From: NAT127 sp034717695
Lineage (GTDB): Bacteria > Pseudomonadota > Gammaproteobacteria > Pseudomonadales > Porticoccaceae
Length of the DNA: 64,000 bases
Assembly (NCBI GenBank): GCA_034717695.1
Contig: JAYELS010000005.1
Coordinates: forward strand, 1-64,000
Direction: 5' to 3'
Shown: in pieces, positions 37,774 through 45,160 of the stretch
Position numbering within the stretch: the first letter of the stretch is position 1
How the letters are laid out: the number at the start of each line of letters is the position of its first letter
Translations under genes and position numbers: made by a program
Notes under the pieces: model-generated
Told to the model about the DNA's origin: nothing
Databases searched by the model: none
Seen by the model: the letters and a program-made list of their open reading frames with translations, nothing else

Positions 37774-38400
37774 ATGCGCGCCACCACTTCCCTCGCCCTC
37801 CTGCTTGCCGCGACCCTGCTCGTCGGCTGCGCCAGCATGAACAAGGACGACTGCCTGAGCGCCGACTGGTACTCCCAGGGCCGCGAGGATGGCGCCGCCG
37901 GGGAAAGCCGCGACCAATACCAGCGCCACAGCGAAGCCTGCGCCAAGCACGGCATCGCCCCGGACAAGGCCGCCTACCAGGAAGGCTACGAACACGGTCT
38001 GGACGACTTCTGCACCCCCGCCAACGGCTACGACAGCGGCCGCAAGGGCTACAACTACCGGGGCGTATGTCCGGCGGAACTGGAAGGCGGCTTTCTCCTC
38101 GGCTACCAGCAGGGCAAGACCCTGTTCGAGGCGGAACAGCGGGTCGCCCAATACGACAGCGCCCTCCAGGAGCACGCCTCGCGCATCAACAACGCCGAAT
38201 ACCAAATCTACCGCCTGCAGGAAATCCTCGCCGACAGGGACAGCACCGACCCGGAGCGCCAGCAGGCCCTGGCCAATATCCGCTACCTGCAACGGGACAT
38301 CCAACTCCTGCGGATGCAGATGCACGACCTGCGCTACCAGCGGGACGACGCCGCGATGCAATTGATGGAATTGAATCGACAAGGAGTGCGGGGGTGGTGA
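37774..38400 (+). CDS. DUF2799 lipoprotein
   Basis: 208-residue probable outer-membrane lipoprotein. A short signal peptide ends in a lipobox with Cys19 (LLVGCASM). The mature part has repeated Trp/Tyr-Gly-Asp motifs (ADWYSQGREDGAAG, AYQEGYEHGLDDFC, GYDSGRKGYNYRGVCP, GFLLGYQQGKTLFE) typical of DUF2799, followed by a helical C-terminal coiled coil. Function unknown. It is the last core gene before the lower-GC accessory pocket. Confidence 0.85.
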   Translation: MRATTSLALLLAATLLVGCASMNKDDCLSADWYSQGREDGAAGESRDQYQRHSEACAKHGIAPDKAAYQEGYEHGLDDFCTPANGYDSGRKGYNYRGVCPAELEGGFLLGYQQGKTLFEAEQRVAQYDSALQEHASRINNAEYQIYRLQEILADRDSTDPERQQALANIRYLQRDIQLLRMQMHDLRYQRDDAAMQLMELNRQGVRGW

Positions 38401-38438
38401 TTGCGGCGGGGATACTTCATATTGGAAAAGGCCAAGCC

Positions 38439-38468
38439 TTGTCGGGACAATGTCCGGACGACTACAAT
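38439..38468 (+). promoter_or_regulatory. Promoter and overlapping palindromic operator of the DUF1778-GNAT module
   Basis: TTGTCG (38439-38444), 18 bases, TACAAT (38463-38468). Between and overlapping the -35 lies GTCGGGACAATGTCCGGAC (38441-38459), a 19-base palindrome with 8 of 9 paired positions. This is the expected place for autorepression by the antitoxin-toxin complex. Confidence 0.7.
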
Positions 38469-38500
38469 AGGAGCATCCAGGATCAATCCGGAGTAGCACC

Positions 38501-38779
38501 ATGAGCACCCTGAATCTTTCCAAGACCGAACGCATTGACGTTCGTGCAAGCGCGCCAGTCAAGCAAATGCTGCAAGAAGCCGCCCGCGCCTGCCACAAAA
38601 ACGTCAGCGAATTCCTGCTCGACGCGGGCGTGACGGCGGCCGCGCAGACACTGGCGGATCGTCGCCAATTTGTGCTGGACGACACGCAGTGGCAGGCTTT
38701 CCAGGACGCACTGGACCGTCCGGTGCAAAGCAAACCGCGCCTGAAAAAATTGCTGCGTGAGCCCGGGGTTCTGGATTGA
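38501..38779 (+). CDS. DUF1778 antitoxin (TacA/AtaR-like)
   Basis: 92 residues. The N-terminal ribbon-helix-helix (TERIDVRASAPVKQMLQEAA, ...NVSEFLLDAGVTAAAQ) binds DNA; the C-terminal tail (DTQWQAFQDALDRP, KPRLKKLL) is the toxin-neutralising segment in TacA/AtaR proteins. GGAG precedes the ATG. Its stop overlaps the start of the acetyltransferase. Lower GC than the flanking core genes, suggesting acquisition. Confidence 0.9.
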   Translation: MSTLNLSKTERIDVRASAPVKQMLQEAARACHKNVSEFLLDAGVTAAAQTLADRRQFVLDDTQWQAFQDALDRPVQSKPRLKKLLREPGVLD

Positions 38780-39279
38780 CCAATGCTTACTCGCCCGTTC
38801 GCAAGCTGCTTGCTACGGATCAGGTCGATGCTTTCGATTGCGGCCAAGCTGCGCTGAACCAGTTCCTGCAGCGCTACGCGCTCGTCAACCAGAAGGCCAA
38901 TGCCGCGCAGACCTACGTCTGCTGCCAGGGTGACATGGTGGTCGGCTTCTACAGTCTCGCCGTCGGCAGCGTCGATCCGGAAGCCGCGCCGCCGAGAGTG
39001 ATGAAAGGGCTCGCACGCCATCCGGTGCCGGTCATGATCCTGGCACGGCTCGCCGTGGACAAGGCGCATCAGCGCAAGAGCCTGGGCCAGGCCTTGCTCA
39101 AGGATGCGCTGTTGCGCACCGCACAGGCCGCAGACATCGCCGGGATTCGCTGCCTGTTGGTACATGCCAAAGACGATACGGCGCGTCAGTGGTACGCATC
39201 CTGGGAATTCGAGCCCAGCCCGACCGATCCGTACCATCTGTTCCTGATGCTCAAGGATCTCAAGGGCATGTTGAGCTGA
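38776..39279 (+). CDS. GNAT-family acetyltransferase toxin (TacT/AtaT-like)
   Basis: 167 residues from TTG 38776 (MTNAYSPVRKLL), overlapping the antitoxin stop by four bases. Family toxins acetylate the amino group of charged tRNAs and stop translation. Visible are the GNAT core strands (VVGFYSLAVGSVDP, PVMILARLAVDKAHQ), the acetyl-CoA loop (QRKSLGQALL, with Lys where the consensus has Gln or Arg) and the C-terminal WYASWEFEPSP, whose Tyr is the usual catalytic residue. The length and partner are those of type II DUF1778-GNAT modules. Confidence 0.9.
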   Translation: MTNAYSPVRKLLATDQVDAFDCGQAALNQFLQRYALVNQKANAAQTYVCCQGDMVVGFYSLAVGSVDPEAAPPRVMKGLARHPVPVMILARLAVDKAHQRKSLGQALLKDALLRTAQAADIAGIRCLLVHAKDDTARQWYASWEFEPSPTDPYHLFLMLKDLKGMLS

Positions 39280-39294
39280 GGCGGAGTTCCCGTG

Positions 39295-39444
39295 TCAGAG
39301 CCCGACTCTATTCCGCTGCCCATCCCGCAACCCCGGCGGATCAACCGCCAGATCGCACAGCGTGATGTGATTCGGCAGCGTGTCACCCGGGATGGCCGCA
39401 ACGATGTCCAACTCGCCGGTCTTCTGGAGACGGGTCTCGCTCAT
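39295..39444 (-). CDS. Small ORF of unknown function
   Basis: 49 codons from ATG 39444 (MSETRLQKTGELDIVAAIPG...), preceded by AGGAA at good spacing and overlapping, by ATGA, the end of the frame that runs through the RAYT remnant. It converges on the GNAT toxin gene, 15 bases away. I recognise no family. It may be the remnant of a gene joined to the decayed transposase. Confidence 0.3.
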   Translation of the reverse strand: MSETRLQKTGELDIVAAIPGDTLPNHITLCDLAVDPPGLRDGQRNRVGL

Positions 39445-39539
39445 GCCATTGCTTCCTGCTGTTGACTTGCCGGCTCTGCACGGAGCTCCAACACCAGGCA
39501 TCCAATGCCACGGGCGCACAGCCGCACTCCAAGATCGTT

Positions 39540-39809
39540 GGGAAATGGAACGACTTTTTCGACCAGCGACTCGCCTTGATCAACGCCCAACGCATCGGAT
39601 AATCCACCAGACGGCAGCCGCCAGATGGCGTGCAAATGCCCCGGCAGGACCACCATGGCGATCAGCGAAAAGGGATGGCGAAGCTTGACCCGAGCCATGG
39701 CGGCGCGCAGCTCATCCACATGGCGCACCAACAAATCCGAGCGACGGTTGGCGAGGTTGACGGTAAAGAAATAGGCCCCACCTTCGATTCTCGATCGACG
39801 ATAGCGCAT
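39540..39809 (-). pseudogene. Remnant of REP-associated tyrosine transposase (RAYT, Y1_Tnp/IS200-like)
   Basis: From ATG 39809 the frame reads MRYRRSRIEGGAYFFTVNLA and later VVLPGHLHAIWRLP, the N-terminal half and HUH motif (HLH) of RAYT proteins. At about 39604-39608 the expected continuation (DYPMRWALIKAS) moves to another frame, showing a one-base insertion, and the C-terminal half with the catalytic Tyr helix is missing. A copy of the GTAGGTTGGGCTGA-type REP lies immediately upstream (39845-39895), as is usual for RAYT genes. Confidence 0.8.
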
Positions 39810-39827
39810 GGCGCCAATCACCTCCCT

Positions 39828-39895
39828 GGGTGTTGGGCTTTTGGTTATTGTTGGAATTGTGTTGTTGGGTTTTCTTCGTCAGCCCAACCTACCGG
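39828..39895. repeat. REP family 2 element beside the RAYT remnant (degenerate)
   Basis: Arms GTTGGGC (39832-39838), GTTGGGTTTTCTTCGTC and AGCCCAACCTACC (39881-39893) match, in degenerate form, the elements at 45751-45838 and 46093-46174. Confidence 0.7.
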
Positions 39896-39896
39896 G

Positions 39897-40238
39897 CTAA
39901 TTCCCCGGGGTCAGGTAACAACTGCCGGTCGTCGACATATCGCAGGATATCGAGCCCGTCCCGGGCAATGAGGGCGCGGCCGTCACCGGGGTGGAAAAAT
40001 CAGTGGCTTTCGAGATTTCCTCGCACGAGGAGGGATTGGGGTCGGGAATGACGCCATCGGTGGAATTCATCTCCACCAACGCGGAATTTACATAGCCCTT
40101 TACTTCGAGCAAGCAAGCGTTATCAGCCGATCTTATGGCGTGATTGTTGTATAACGGAACCGCCACCGCAGCAAGTATCCCGATGATCACCACAGCGATC
40201 ATCAATTCGATCAGCGTAAAACCTTTGGATTCCCCCAT
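39897..40238 (-). CDS. Type IV pilin-like protein (second of two tandem pilins)
   Basis: 113 residues with a class III signal peptide: short leader MGESKG, then FTLIELMIAVVIIGILAAVA with Phe at +1 and Glu at +5. The globular part is short, with the segment IRSADNACLLEVKGYVNSAL closely matching the upstream pilin and a C-terminal Cys pair (SISCDMSTTGSCYL). AGGTGA precedes the ATG. It lies 124 bases beyond the first pilin, behind a terminator, with no sigma-54 site of its own seen, so expression may be weak or by read-through. Confidence 0.88.
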   Translation of the reverse strand: MGESKGFTLIELMIAVVIIGILAAVAVPLYNNHAIRSADNACLLEVKGYVNSALVEMNSTDGVIPDPNPSSCEEISKATDFSTPVTAAPSLPGTGSISCDMSTTGSCYLTPGN

Positions 40239-40274
40239 GGGTCACCTACGAGGGTAGCGACATATTTTCCCGTT

Positions 40275-40319
40275 AAGCGAAAAAAGCCGGAGGAGCTTTA
40301 CGCCCCTCCGGCTCTCCGT
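40275..40319 (-). terminator. Terminator after the first pilin gene
   Basis: AGCCGGAGG (40285-40293) pairs with CCTCCGGCT (40305-40313), an 11-base loop between; on the minus strand the stem is followed by a run of T. It would end most pilin transcripts before the second pilin gene. Confidence 0.88.
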
Positions 40320-40362
40320 ATTACTCACAGTTCACGAGATCGCGGACTGATGCCGAGGCGGG

Positions 40363-40698
40363 TTAATCTGCGGGAGTCAGTACGCAAGTCGCACTTTCAT
40401 CACAATCAATGGACCCTGTGCCGGGTGAAGCTGGCGCAATGTCGTTAAAGGGCAATGCAGTGCCAAGGTCACTTGCGCAAGCAGCAGCCGTATGGGTCGG
40501 CGCATCTCCTTCAACGCTACCATTTGCAATCCAAACCGCTACCGCACCAGCATGACCCTTGGCTTCAGCCAAGCAGGCATTATCCGCAGCACGAATGGTG
40601 TAATCCTGATAAGCCGGCAGAGCAACGGCCGCCAGAATGCCAATAATGGCAACCACGATCATCAGTTCGATCAATGTAAAACCTTGTTGCTTTTTCAT
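40363..40698 (-). CDS. pilA: Major type IV pilin PilA-like
   Basis: 111 residues. Leader MKKQQG is cut by PilD before FTLIELMIVVAIIGILAAVA (Phe+1, Glu+5). The globular domain has ADNACLAEAKGHAGA after the helix and a C-terminal Cys pair (IDCDESATCVL) that would form the D-region disulfide. GGAG precedes ATG 40698. A sigma-54 -24/-12 promoter lies 50-65 bases upstream, as for PilR-controlled pilA genes, and pilB-pilC-pilD diverge on the other side. Short compared with the 140-150-residue Pseudomonas pilin. Confidence 0.9.
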   Translation of the reverse strand: MKKQQGFTLIELMIVVAIIGILAAVALPAYQDYTIRAADNACLAEAKGHAGAVAVWIANGSVEGDAPTHTAAACASDLGTALPFNDIAPASPGTGSIDCDESATCVLTPAD

Positions 40699-40747
40699 CG
40701 CGTTCTCCTTGAATTGATAAAGCCGAAAAATCAGCAGTTAGTCTTTA

Positions 40748-40764
40748 GCATGGTCTATGCCAAC
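40748..40764 (-). promoter_or_regulatory. Sigma-54 (-24/-12) promoter of pilA
   Basis: Minus-strand TTGGCATAGACCATGCTA: GG (40761-40760) and GC (40749-40748) separated by exactly 10 bases, flanked as in the consensus TTGGCAC-N5-TTGC. It predicts a start about 38 bases before the pilA ATG. Confidence 0.8.
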
Positions 40765-40817
40765 AGCAAACGCCGCCAAGGCCGCGAGCCAGGATACGCC
40801 CACCCGACTCGGCCACC

Positions 40818-40900
40818 TGTCACTGCGAGCGCAGTTAAGCAATCCAGACCCATGGTTTTGTTGAGGTTTTTGGATTGCCCCGTCGCTACGCTCCCCGCAA
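40818..40900. repeat. Intergenic palindromic repeat, family 3
   Basis: CACTGCGAGCGCAGTTAAGC-AATCC and, after 30 bases, TGGATTGCCCCGTCGCTACGCTCCCCGCA form inverted arms. This is the widespread bacterial element of the type TTGCGAGG...CAATCC. It occupies the middle of the 466-bp pilA-pilB intergenic region; the remaining DNA (40901-41164) shows no gene I can support. Confidence 0.7.
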
Positions 40901-41164
40901 AGCCAGCCGGTGAGGAATTAATTGAAACCCCGGGGGCCAGACATCCCACCGCAAAATCCGAGGCGGTGGAGCAAAAAACCCGCACAAACCGACAAATTTT
41001 GTCACGCCATCAATCCCGGCGCCGAATCAAACCCACGCCCAGCCAAGGCCTTTCGGTGCGCGATACAACTGTTATAGGATACTTTTACCTCCCCGCCGGC
41101 CCAGCGGCTTACACTTAACACCCGTATCCGCACCAGCTAGACCCCACACGGAAGAGCGAGCCCC

Positions 41165-42886
41165 ATGAATCAGACCCACCCAAACCTGCGCGGCCTGCCC
41201 AAGCGGCTGGTACTTGACGGCCTTATCAAGGAAGCGGATGCCCTGGAGATGGTGGACGCCTGTGTCAAGCAGCATATCTCCGTGGTGGACTACCTGCTGG
41301 AGCAAAACCTGATCGAGCCCGCCCTGGTGGCGCGGGTTGCCTCCAACGAATTCGGCCTGCCGATCTACGACCTGCGGGCCCACAACTGGGACAGCTTCCC
41401 CAAGGGCGTGCTCAACGAGGGATCGATGCGCAAGCACCAGGCCCTTCCCCTGCTGAAGAAGGGCAACCGCCTGATACTGGCGGTGAGCGACCCCACCAAC
41501 CAGCACGCCCTCACGGAGATCCGCTTTCAGTCGGGGCTCACCGTCGAGCCCATCCTGGTGGCCCACGATCAGCTCCTGGAGGGCATCGAGCAGATCGTCA
41601 ACAAGCAGGGCCGGGACTTCGACGAAGCCCTCGGCAACATGGGCGACGTGGACCTGGGGGACCTCAGCACCGGCGAGGCTGAGGAACAGGAAAGCGACCT
41701 GGAGGGGGACGCCGACGACGCGCCTGTGGTGCGCTTCATCAACAAGATGCTGCTGGAGGCCATCAAGAAGGGGGCTTCCGATATCCACTTCGAGCCCTAC
41801 GAAAAGTACTACCGGGTGCGGTTCCGCACCGACGGCATCCTCGAGGAGATTTCCCGCCCGCCGCCGAGCGTGGCGCCGCGCCTCGCGGCCCGCCTCAAGG
41901 TGATGTCCCGCATGGATATCTCCGAGCGCCGGGTGCCCCAGGATGGCCGCATCAAGCTCAAGATCACCAAGACCAAGGCCATCGACTTTCGCGTCAACAC
42001 CCTGCCCACCCTGTACGGCGAAAAGATCGTGCTGCGCATCCTCGACAGCAGCCAGGCCAAGATGGGCATCGATGCCCTGGGCTACGAGGAGGACCAGAAG
42101 GATGCCTACCTGCAGACCCTCAACCAGTCCCAGGGGATGATCCTGGTTACCGGCCCCACCGGCTCCGGCAAGACGGTGTCCCTCTACACCGGCCTTGGCA
42201 TCCTCAACACGGCGGAGCGCAATATCTCCACCGCCGAGGACCCGGTGGAGATCAACATGGAGGGCATCAACCAGGTACAGATCAACAACCGCACCAAGTT
42301 CACCTTCGCCGAGGCCTTGCGGGCCTTCCTCCGCCAGGACCCGGATGTGATCATGGTGGGTGAGATCCGCGACCTGGAAACCGCCGAGATCGCCATCAAG
42401 GCGGCCCAGACGGGCCACCTGGTGCTCTCCACCCTGCACACCAACAGCGCGCCGGAAACCCTGACCCGCCTGCTCAACATGGGCGTGCCCGCCTTCAACG
42501 TGGCCACCTCGGTGAGCCTGATCATCGCCCAGCGCCTGGCGCGGCGCCTGTGCAACAACTGCAAGAAGCCCTACGAGGGGATTCCCGACAAGATACTGGA
42601 GGAGGAAGGTTTTGGCGCCATTGGCGTGCCACGCGGGGAGATAACCCTCTACCACCCCGTGGGTTGCAAACAGTGCACAAACGGGTATAAAGGACGCGTC
42701 GGTATCTACGAGGTTTTGAGGGTAACGCCCACCGTCTCGCGGCTGATCATGGAGGGAGGCAACTCCATCGACATCGCCGAGCAGGCCAAGAAGGAGGGGT
42801 TCCGTACCCTGCGCCAGTCGGCCCTGCGCAAGGTGGCAAGCGGCGCCATCAGCCTCGAAGAGGCCAACCGTGTCACCAAGGATTAA
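41165..42886 (+). CDS. pilB: Type IV pilus assembly ATPase PilB
   Basis: 573-residue hexameric cytoplasmic ATPase powering pilus extension. N-terminal GspE-N/MshEN domain (about 10-160); catalytic core with Walker A GPTGSGKTVSL, Asp box (YRVRFRTDGIL), Walker B RQDPDVIMVGEIRD, His box (TGHLVLSTLHTN); and a zinc-binding tetracysteine (CNNCKK...GCKQCTNG). Length and motifs match PilB rather than the retraction ATPase PilT. First gene of pilB-pilC-pilD, divergent from pilA. Confidence 0.96.
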   Translation: MNQTHPNLRGLPKRLVLDGLIKEADALEMVDACVKQHISVVDYLLEQNLIEPALVARVASNEFGLPIYDLRAHNWDSFPKGVLNEGSMRKHQALPLLKKGNRLILAVSDPTNQHALTEIRFQSGLTVEPILVAHDQLLEGIEQIVNKQGRDFDEALGNMGDVDLGDLSTGEAEEQESDLEGDADDAPVVRFINKMLLEAIKKGASDIHFEPYEKYYRVRFRTDGILEEISRPPPSVAPRLAARLKVMSRMDISERRVPQDGRIKLKITKTKAIDFRVNTLPTLYGEKIVLRILDSSQAKMGIDALGYEEDQKDAYLQTLNQSQGMILVTGPTGSGKTVSLYTGLGILNTAERNISTAEDPVEINMEGINQVQINNRTKFTFAEALRAFLRQDPDVIMVGEIRDLETAEIAIKAAQTGHLVLSTLHTNSAPETLTRLLNMGVPAFNVATSVSLIIAQRLARRLCNNCKKPYEGIPDKILEEEGFGAIGVPRGEITLYHPVGCKQCTNGYKGRVGIYEVLRVTPTVSRLIMEGGNSIDIAEQAKKEGFRTLRQSALRKVASGAISLEEANRVTKD

Positions 42887-42943
42887 TCGAAAACATAAGC
42901 CACCGGCTCCACCACCCACCGCGACAGGCTAGGATCGACCACC

Positions 42944-44161
42944 ATGGCAGCAGCTCAACCCGCACTGTACATCTATAAAGGGAAGAACAAGGAAGGGAAG
43001 CCCGTTCAGGGGGAGATCGCCGGGTCCAACGTCACGGTGGTGAAGGCGCAACTTCGCAAACAGGGGGTGGTGACCTCCACCGTCAAGAAAAAGCCCAAGC
43101 CCCTGTTCAAGGGTTCAAAGCCCATCAAGCCCGCCGATATCGCCACCTTTACCCGGCAGATGGCCACCATGATGAAGGCCGGCGTGCCGCTGGTGCAGAG
43201 TTTCGAGATTGTCTCGGAGGGGCTCGAGAACGAGAAGATGCGGGAGCTGGTAACGCAATTGCACGAGGATGTATCCGCCGGCACGGGCTTTGGCCCGGCC
43301 CTTCGCAAGCATCCCCGCCACTTCGACGACTTGTTTTGCAGCCTGGTGGAGGCTGGCGAGCAGTCGGGCGCCCTGGAAACCATGCTGGATCGGGTGGCCA
43401 CCTACAAGGAAAAGGGTGAAGCCCTGAAACGCAAGGTTAAAAAGGCGCTTACATACCCCTCCGCCGTGATCATTGTTGCCGTCATAGTGACGGGCATCCT
43501 CCTGGTCAAGGTTGTACCGGTATTTGCGCAGACCTTTCAAAGCTTTGGGGCTGACTTGCCTGCCTTCACGCAGTTTGTAATGAATATATCGGAGTTTGCT
43601 CAGGCATGGTGGCTACTGATCGCGGCAGGGCTTATCGGAACTGGAATCGCTTTCAAGGAAGCGCGCCTTAGGTCACAAAAATTTTCAGATGCCGTCGATA
43701 AATTCGCGCTCAAGATTCCCATTGTCGGCAATATCGTTTACGAATCAGTGGTCTCCCGCTTTGCCCGCACACTATCAACCACATTTGCGGCAGGTGTACC
43801 GTTGATCGAATCCCTCAATTCCGTGGCAGGCTCCGCCGGTAACGCCGTATTCCGCGATGCCATCATTCGCATCAGAGACGATGTATCAACAGGCTTGCAG
43901 TTGAACACCGCCATGCGCACCACCGGGCTCTTTCCCATCATGCTGATTCAGCTCACCTCTATTGGCGAGGAGTCCGGCTCGCTGGATGAGATGATGGAAA
44001 AGGCCGCCGTGCATTTCGAGGAGTCCGTCGACCACCAGGTGGATAATCTTACCGTCCTGCTCGAACCCCTTATCATGTCCGTTCTGGGCGTACTGGTCGG
44101 CGGGCTTCTGATTGCCATGTATCTACCCATCTTCCAACTCGGCCAGGTGGTGGGCGGATAG
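42944..44161 (+). CDS. pilC: Type IV pilus inner-membrane platform protein PilC
   Basis: 405 residues with two GspF domains, each with the pattern FTRQMATMMKAGVPLVQS / FARTLSTTFAAGVPLIES, and three membrane helices (about 175-200, 220-240, 378-400). It couples PilB to pilin assembly. The 5' third has ordinary GC, but the middle (about 43430-43960) drops sharply; a hand count gives 27 of 60 G+C at 43561-43620. That is unlike the flanking genes and suggests recombination. It follows pilB by 57 bases. Confidence 0.95.
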   Translation: MAAAQPALYIYKGKNKEGKPVQGEIAGSNVTVVKAQLRKQGVVTSTVKKKPKPLFKGSKPIKPADIATFTRQMATMMKAGVPLVQSFEIVSEGLENEKMRELVTQLHEDVSAGTGFGPALRKHPRHFDDLFCSLVEAGEQSGALETMLDRVATYKEKGEALKRKVKKALTYPSAVIIVAVIVTGILLVKVVPVFAQTFQSFGADLPAFTQFVMNISEFAQAWWLLIAAGLIGTGIAFKEARLRSQKFSDAVDKFALKIPIVGNIVYESVVSRFARTLSTTFAAGVPLIESLNSVAGSAGNAVFRDAIIRIRDDVSTGLQLNTAMRTTGLFPIMLIQLTSIGEESGSLDEMMEKAAVHFEESVDHQVDNLTVLLEPLIMSVLGVLVGGLLIAMYLPIFQLGQVVGG

Positions 44162-44162
44162 C

Positions 44163-44204
44163 GGTTGCAGGTTGCAGGTTGCAGGTTGCAGGTTGCAGGT
44201 TGCA
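44163..44204 (+). repeat. Six tandem copies of the heptamer GGTTGCA
   Basis: Six perfect 7-bp units directly after the pilC stop codon, followed by a partial unit (GTTGA). Such a short perfect tract is prone to slipped-strand copy-number change. It lies in the pilC-pilD gap. Confidence 0.95.
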
Positions 44205-44311
44205 GTTGATAAAAACCCTTTCTCGCTTGCCGGGCCATAACTTTACTCGTCAACTTCGATAGCGGGTTGGCCGCCCGGCAGGCGGCCCCCGGTTTGAACA
44301 AGGATCACCCC

Positions 44312-45160
44312 ATGCCCTCCCCCGATATTTATCCGCACCTGTTGGTGATCTTTGTCGCAGGCCTGGTGGTGGGCAGCTTTCTCAATGTGGTGATCCACCG
44401 CCTGCCCCTGCAAATGCAGTCGGCGTGGCGCCGGGAATCCCTGGATTTTCTCGGCATGCCACCGGAGGGGGAAATCCCCCGGCTCAACCTCGCCTTTCCC
44501 GCCTCCCACTGCCCCCACTGCAGCGAGCCCATCAAGCCCTGGCACAACGTGCCGGTGCTGAGCTACCTGCTGCTGCGGGGCAAGTGCCACCACTGCAAGG
44601 CCCCCATCAGCATTCAATATCCCCTGGTGGAACTGGCGACGGCACTGCTCGCCACCCTGGCCATCAGCCACTTTGGCCTCACCGCCGAGGGCGCCCTTGC
44701 GGTGCTGTTCAGCATCGCCCTCATCGTGCTCACCGGGATTGATTTTCGCCACCAACTGCTGCCGGACATCATCACCCTGCCCCTGCTGTGGCTCGGCCTG
44801 CTGGCCAACAGCCAGGGGCTTTTTACCGACCTCAATAGCGCGGTAATCGGCGCCGTGGCGGGCTATCTCGTGCTCTGGCTGGTGTTCTGGGGCTTCAAGC
44901 TGCTGACCGGCAAGGAGGGCATGGGCCACGGCGACTTCAAGCTGCTCGCCGCCCTCGGGGCTTGGCTCGGCTGGCAGCTGCTGCCGCTGATCGTGCTGCT
45001 GTCATCCGCCGTGGGGGCTGTCATCGGCATCGCCGCCATCGCCATCGCCGGACGTGACCGGCAGATTCCCATGGCCTTTGGCCCTTACCTCGCCATTGCT
45101 GGCTGGATCGCCATGTTCTGGGGCGAGGCCATGGTCGAACGCTACCTGGCCCTGCTGTGA
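44312..45160 (+). CDS. pilD: Prepilin peptidase/N-methyltransferase PilD
   Basis: 282-residue polytopic membrane aspartic protease that cleaves class III signal peptides and N-methylates the new Phe. Cytoplasmic domain with two CxxC pairs (CPHCSEPIK...GKCHHC) and the two catalytic Asp motifs GIDFRHQLLPD and GHGDFKLLA. Start ATG 44312 with AAGGA upstream; the frame is open further 5' but that part lacks features. It processes all the pilins in this window. Its stop overlaps the coaE start. Confidence 0.95.
   Translation: MPSPDIYPHLLVIFVAGLVVGSFLNVVIHRLPLQMQSAWRRESLDFLGMPPEGEIPRLNLAFPASHCPHCSEPIKPWHNVPVLSYLLLRGKCHHCKAPISIQYPLVELATALLATLAISHFGLTAEGALAVLFSIALIVLTGIDFRHQLLPDIITLPLLWLGLLANSQGLFTDLNSAVIGAVAGYLVLWLVFWGFKLLTGKEGMGHGDFKLLAALGAWLGWQLLPLIVLLSSAVGAVIGIAAIAIAGRDRQIPMAFGPYLAIAGWIAMFWGEAMVERYLALL

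Noticed and set aside
39441..39821. Intact 126-residue RAYT-like gene
   Set aside because: Only the N-terminal HUH half matches; the expected continuation is in another frame after about 39605, so it is a remnant.
40699..41164. Small gene in the pilA-pilB gap (e.g. 40755-40985 minus or 40492-41118 plus)
   Set aside because: The frames cross the palindromic repeat and the sigma-54 promoter, lack ribosome sites and resemble no protein.
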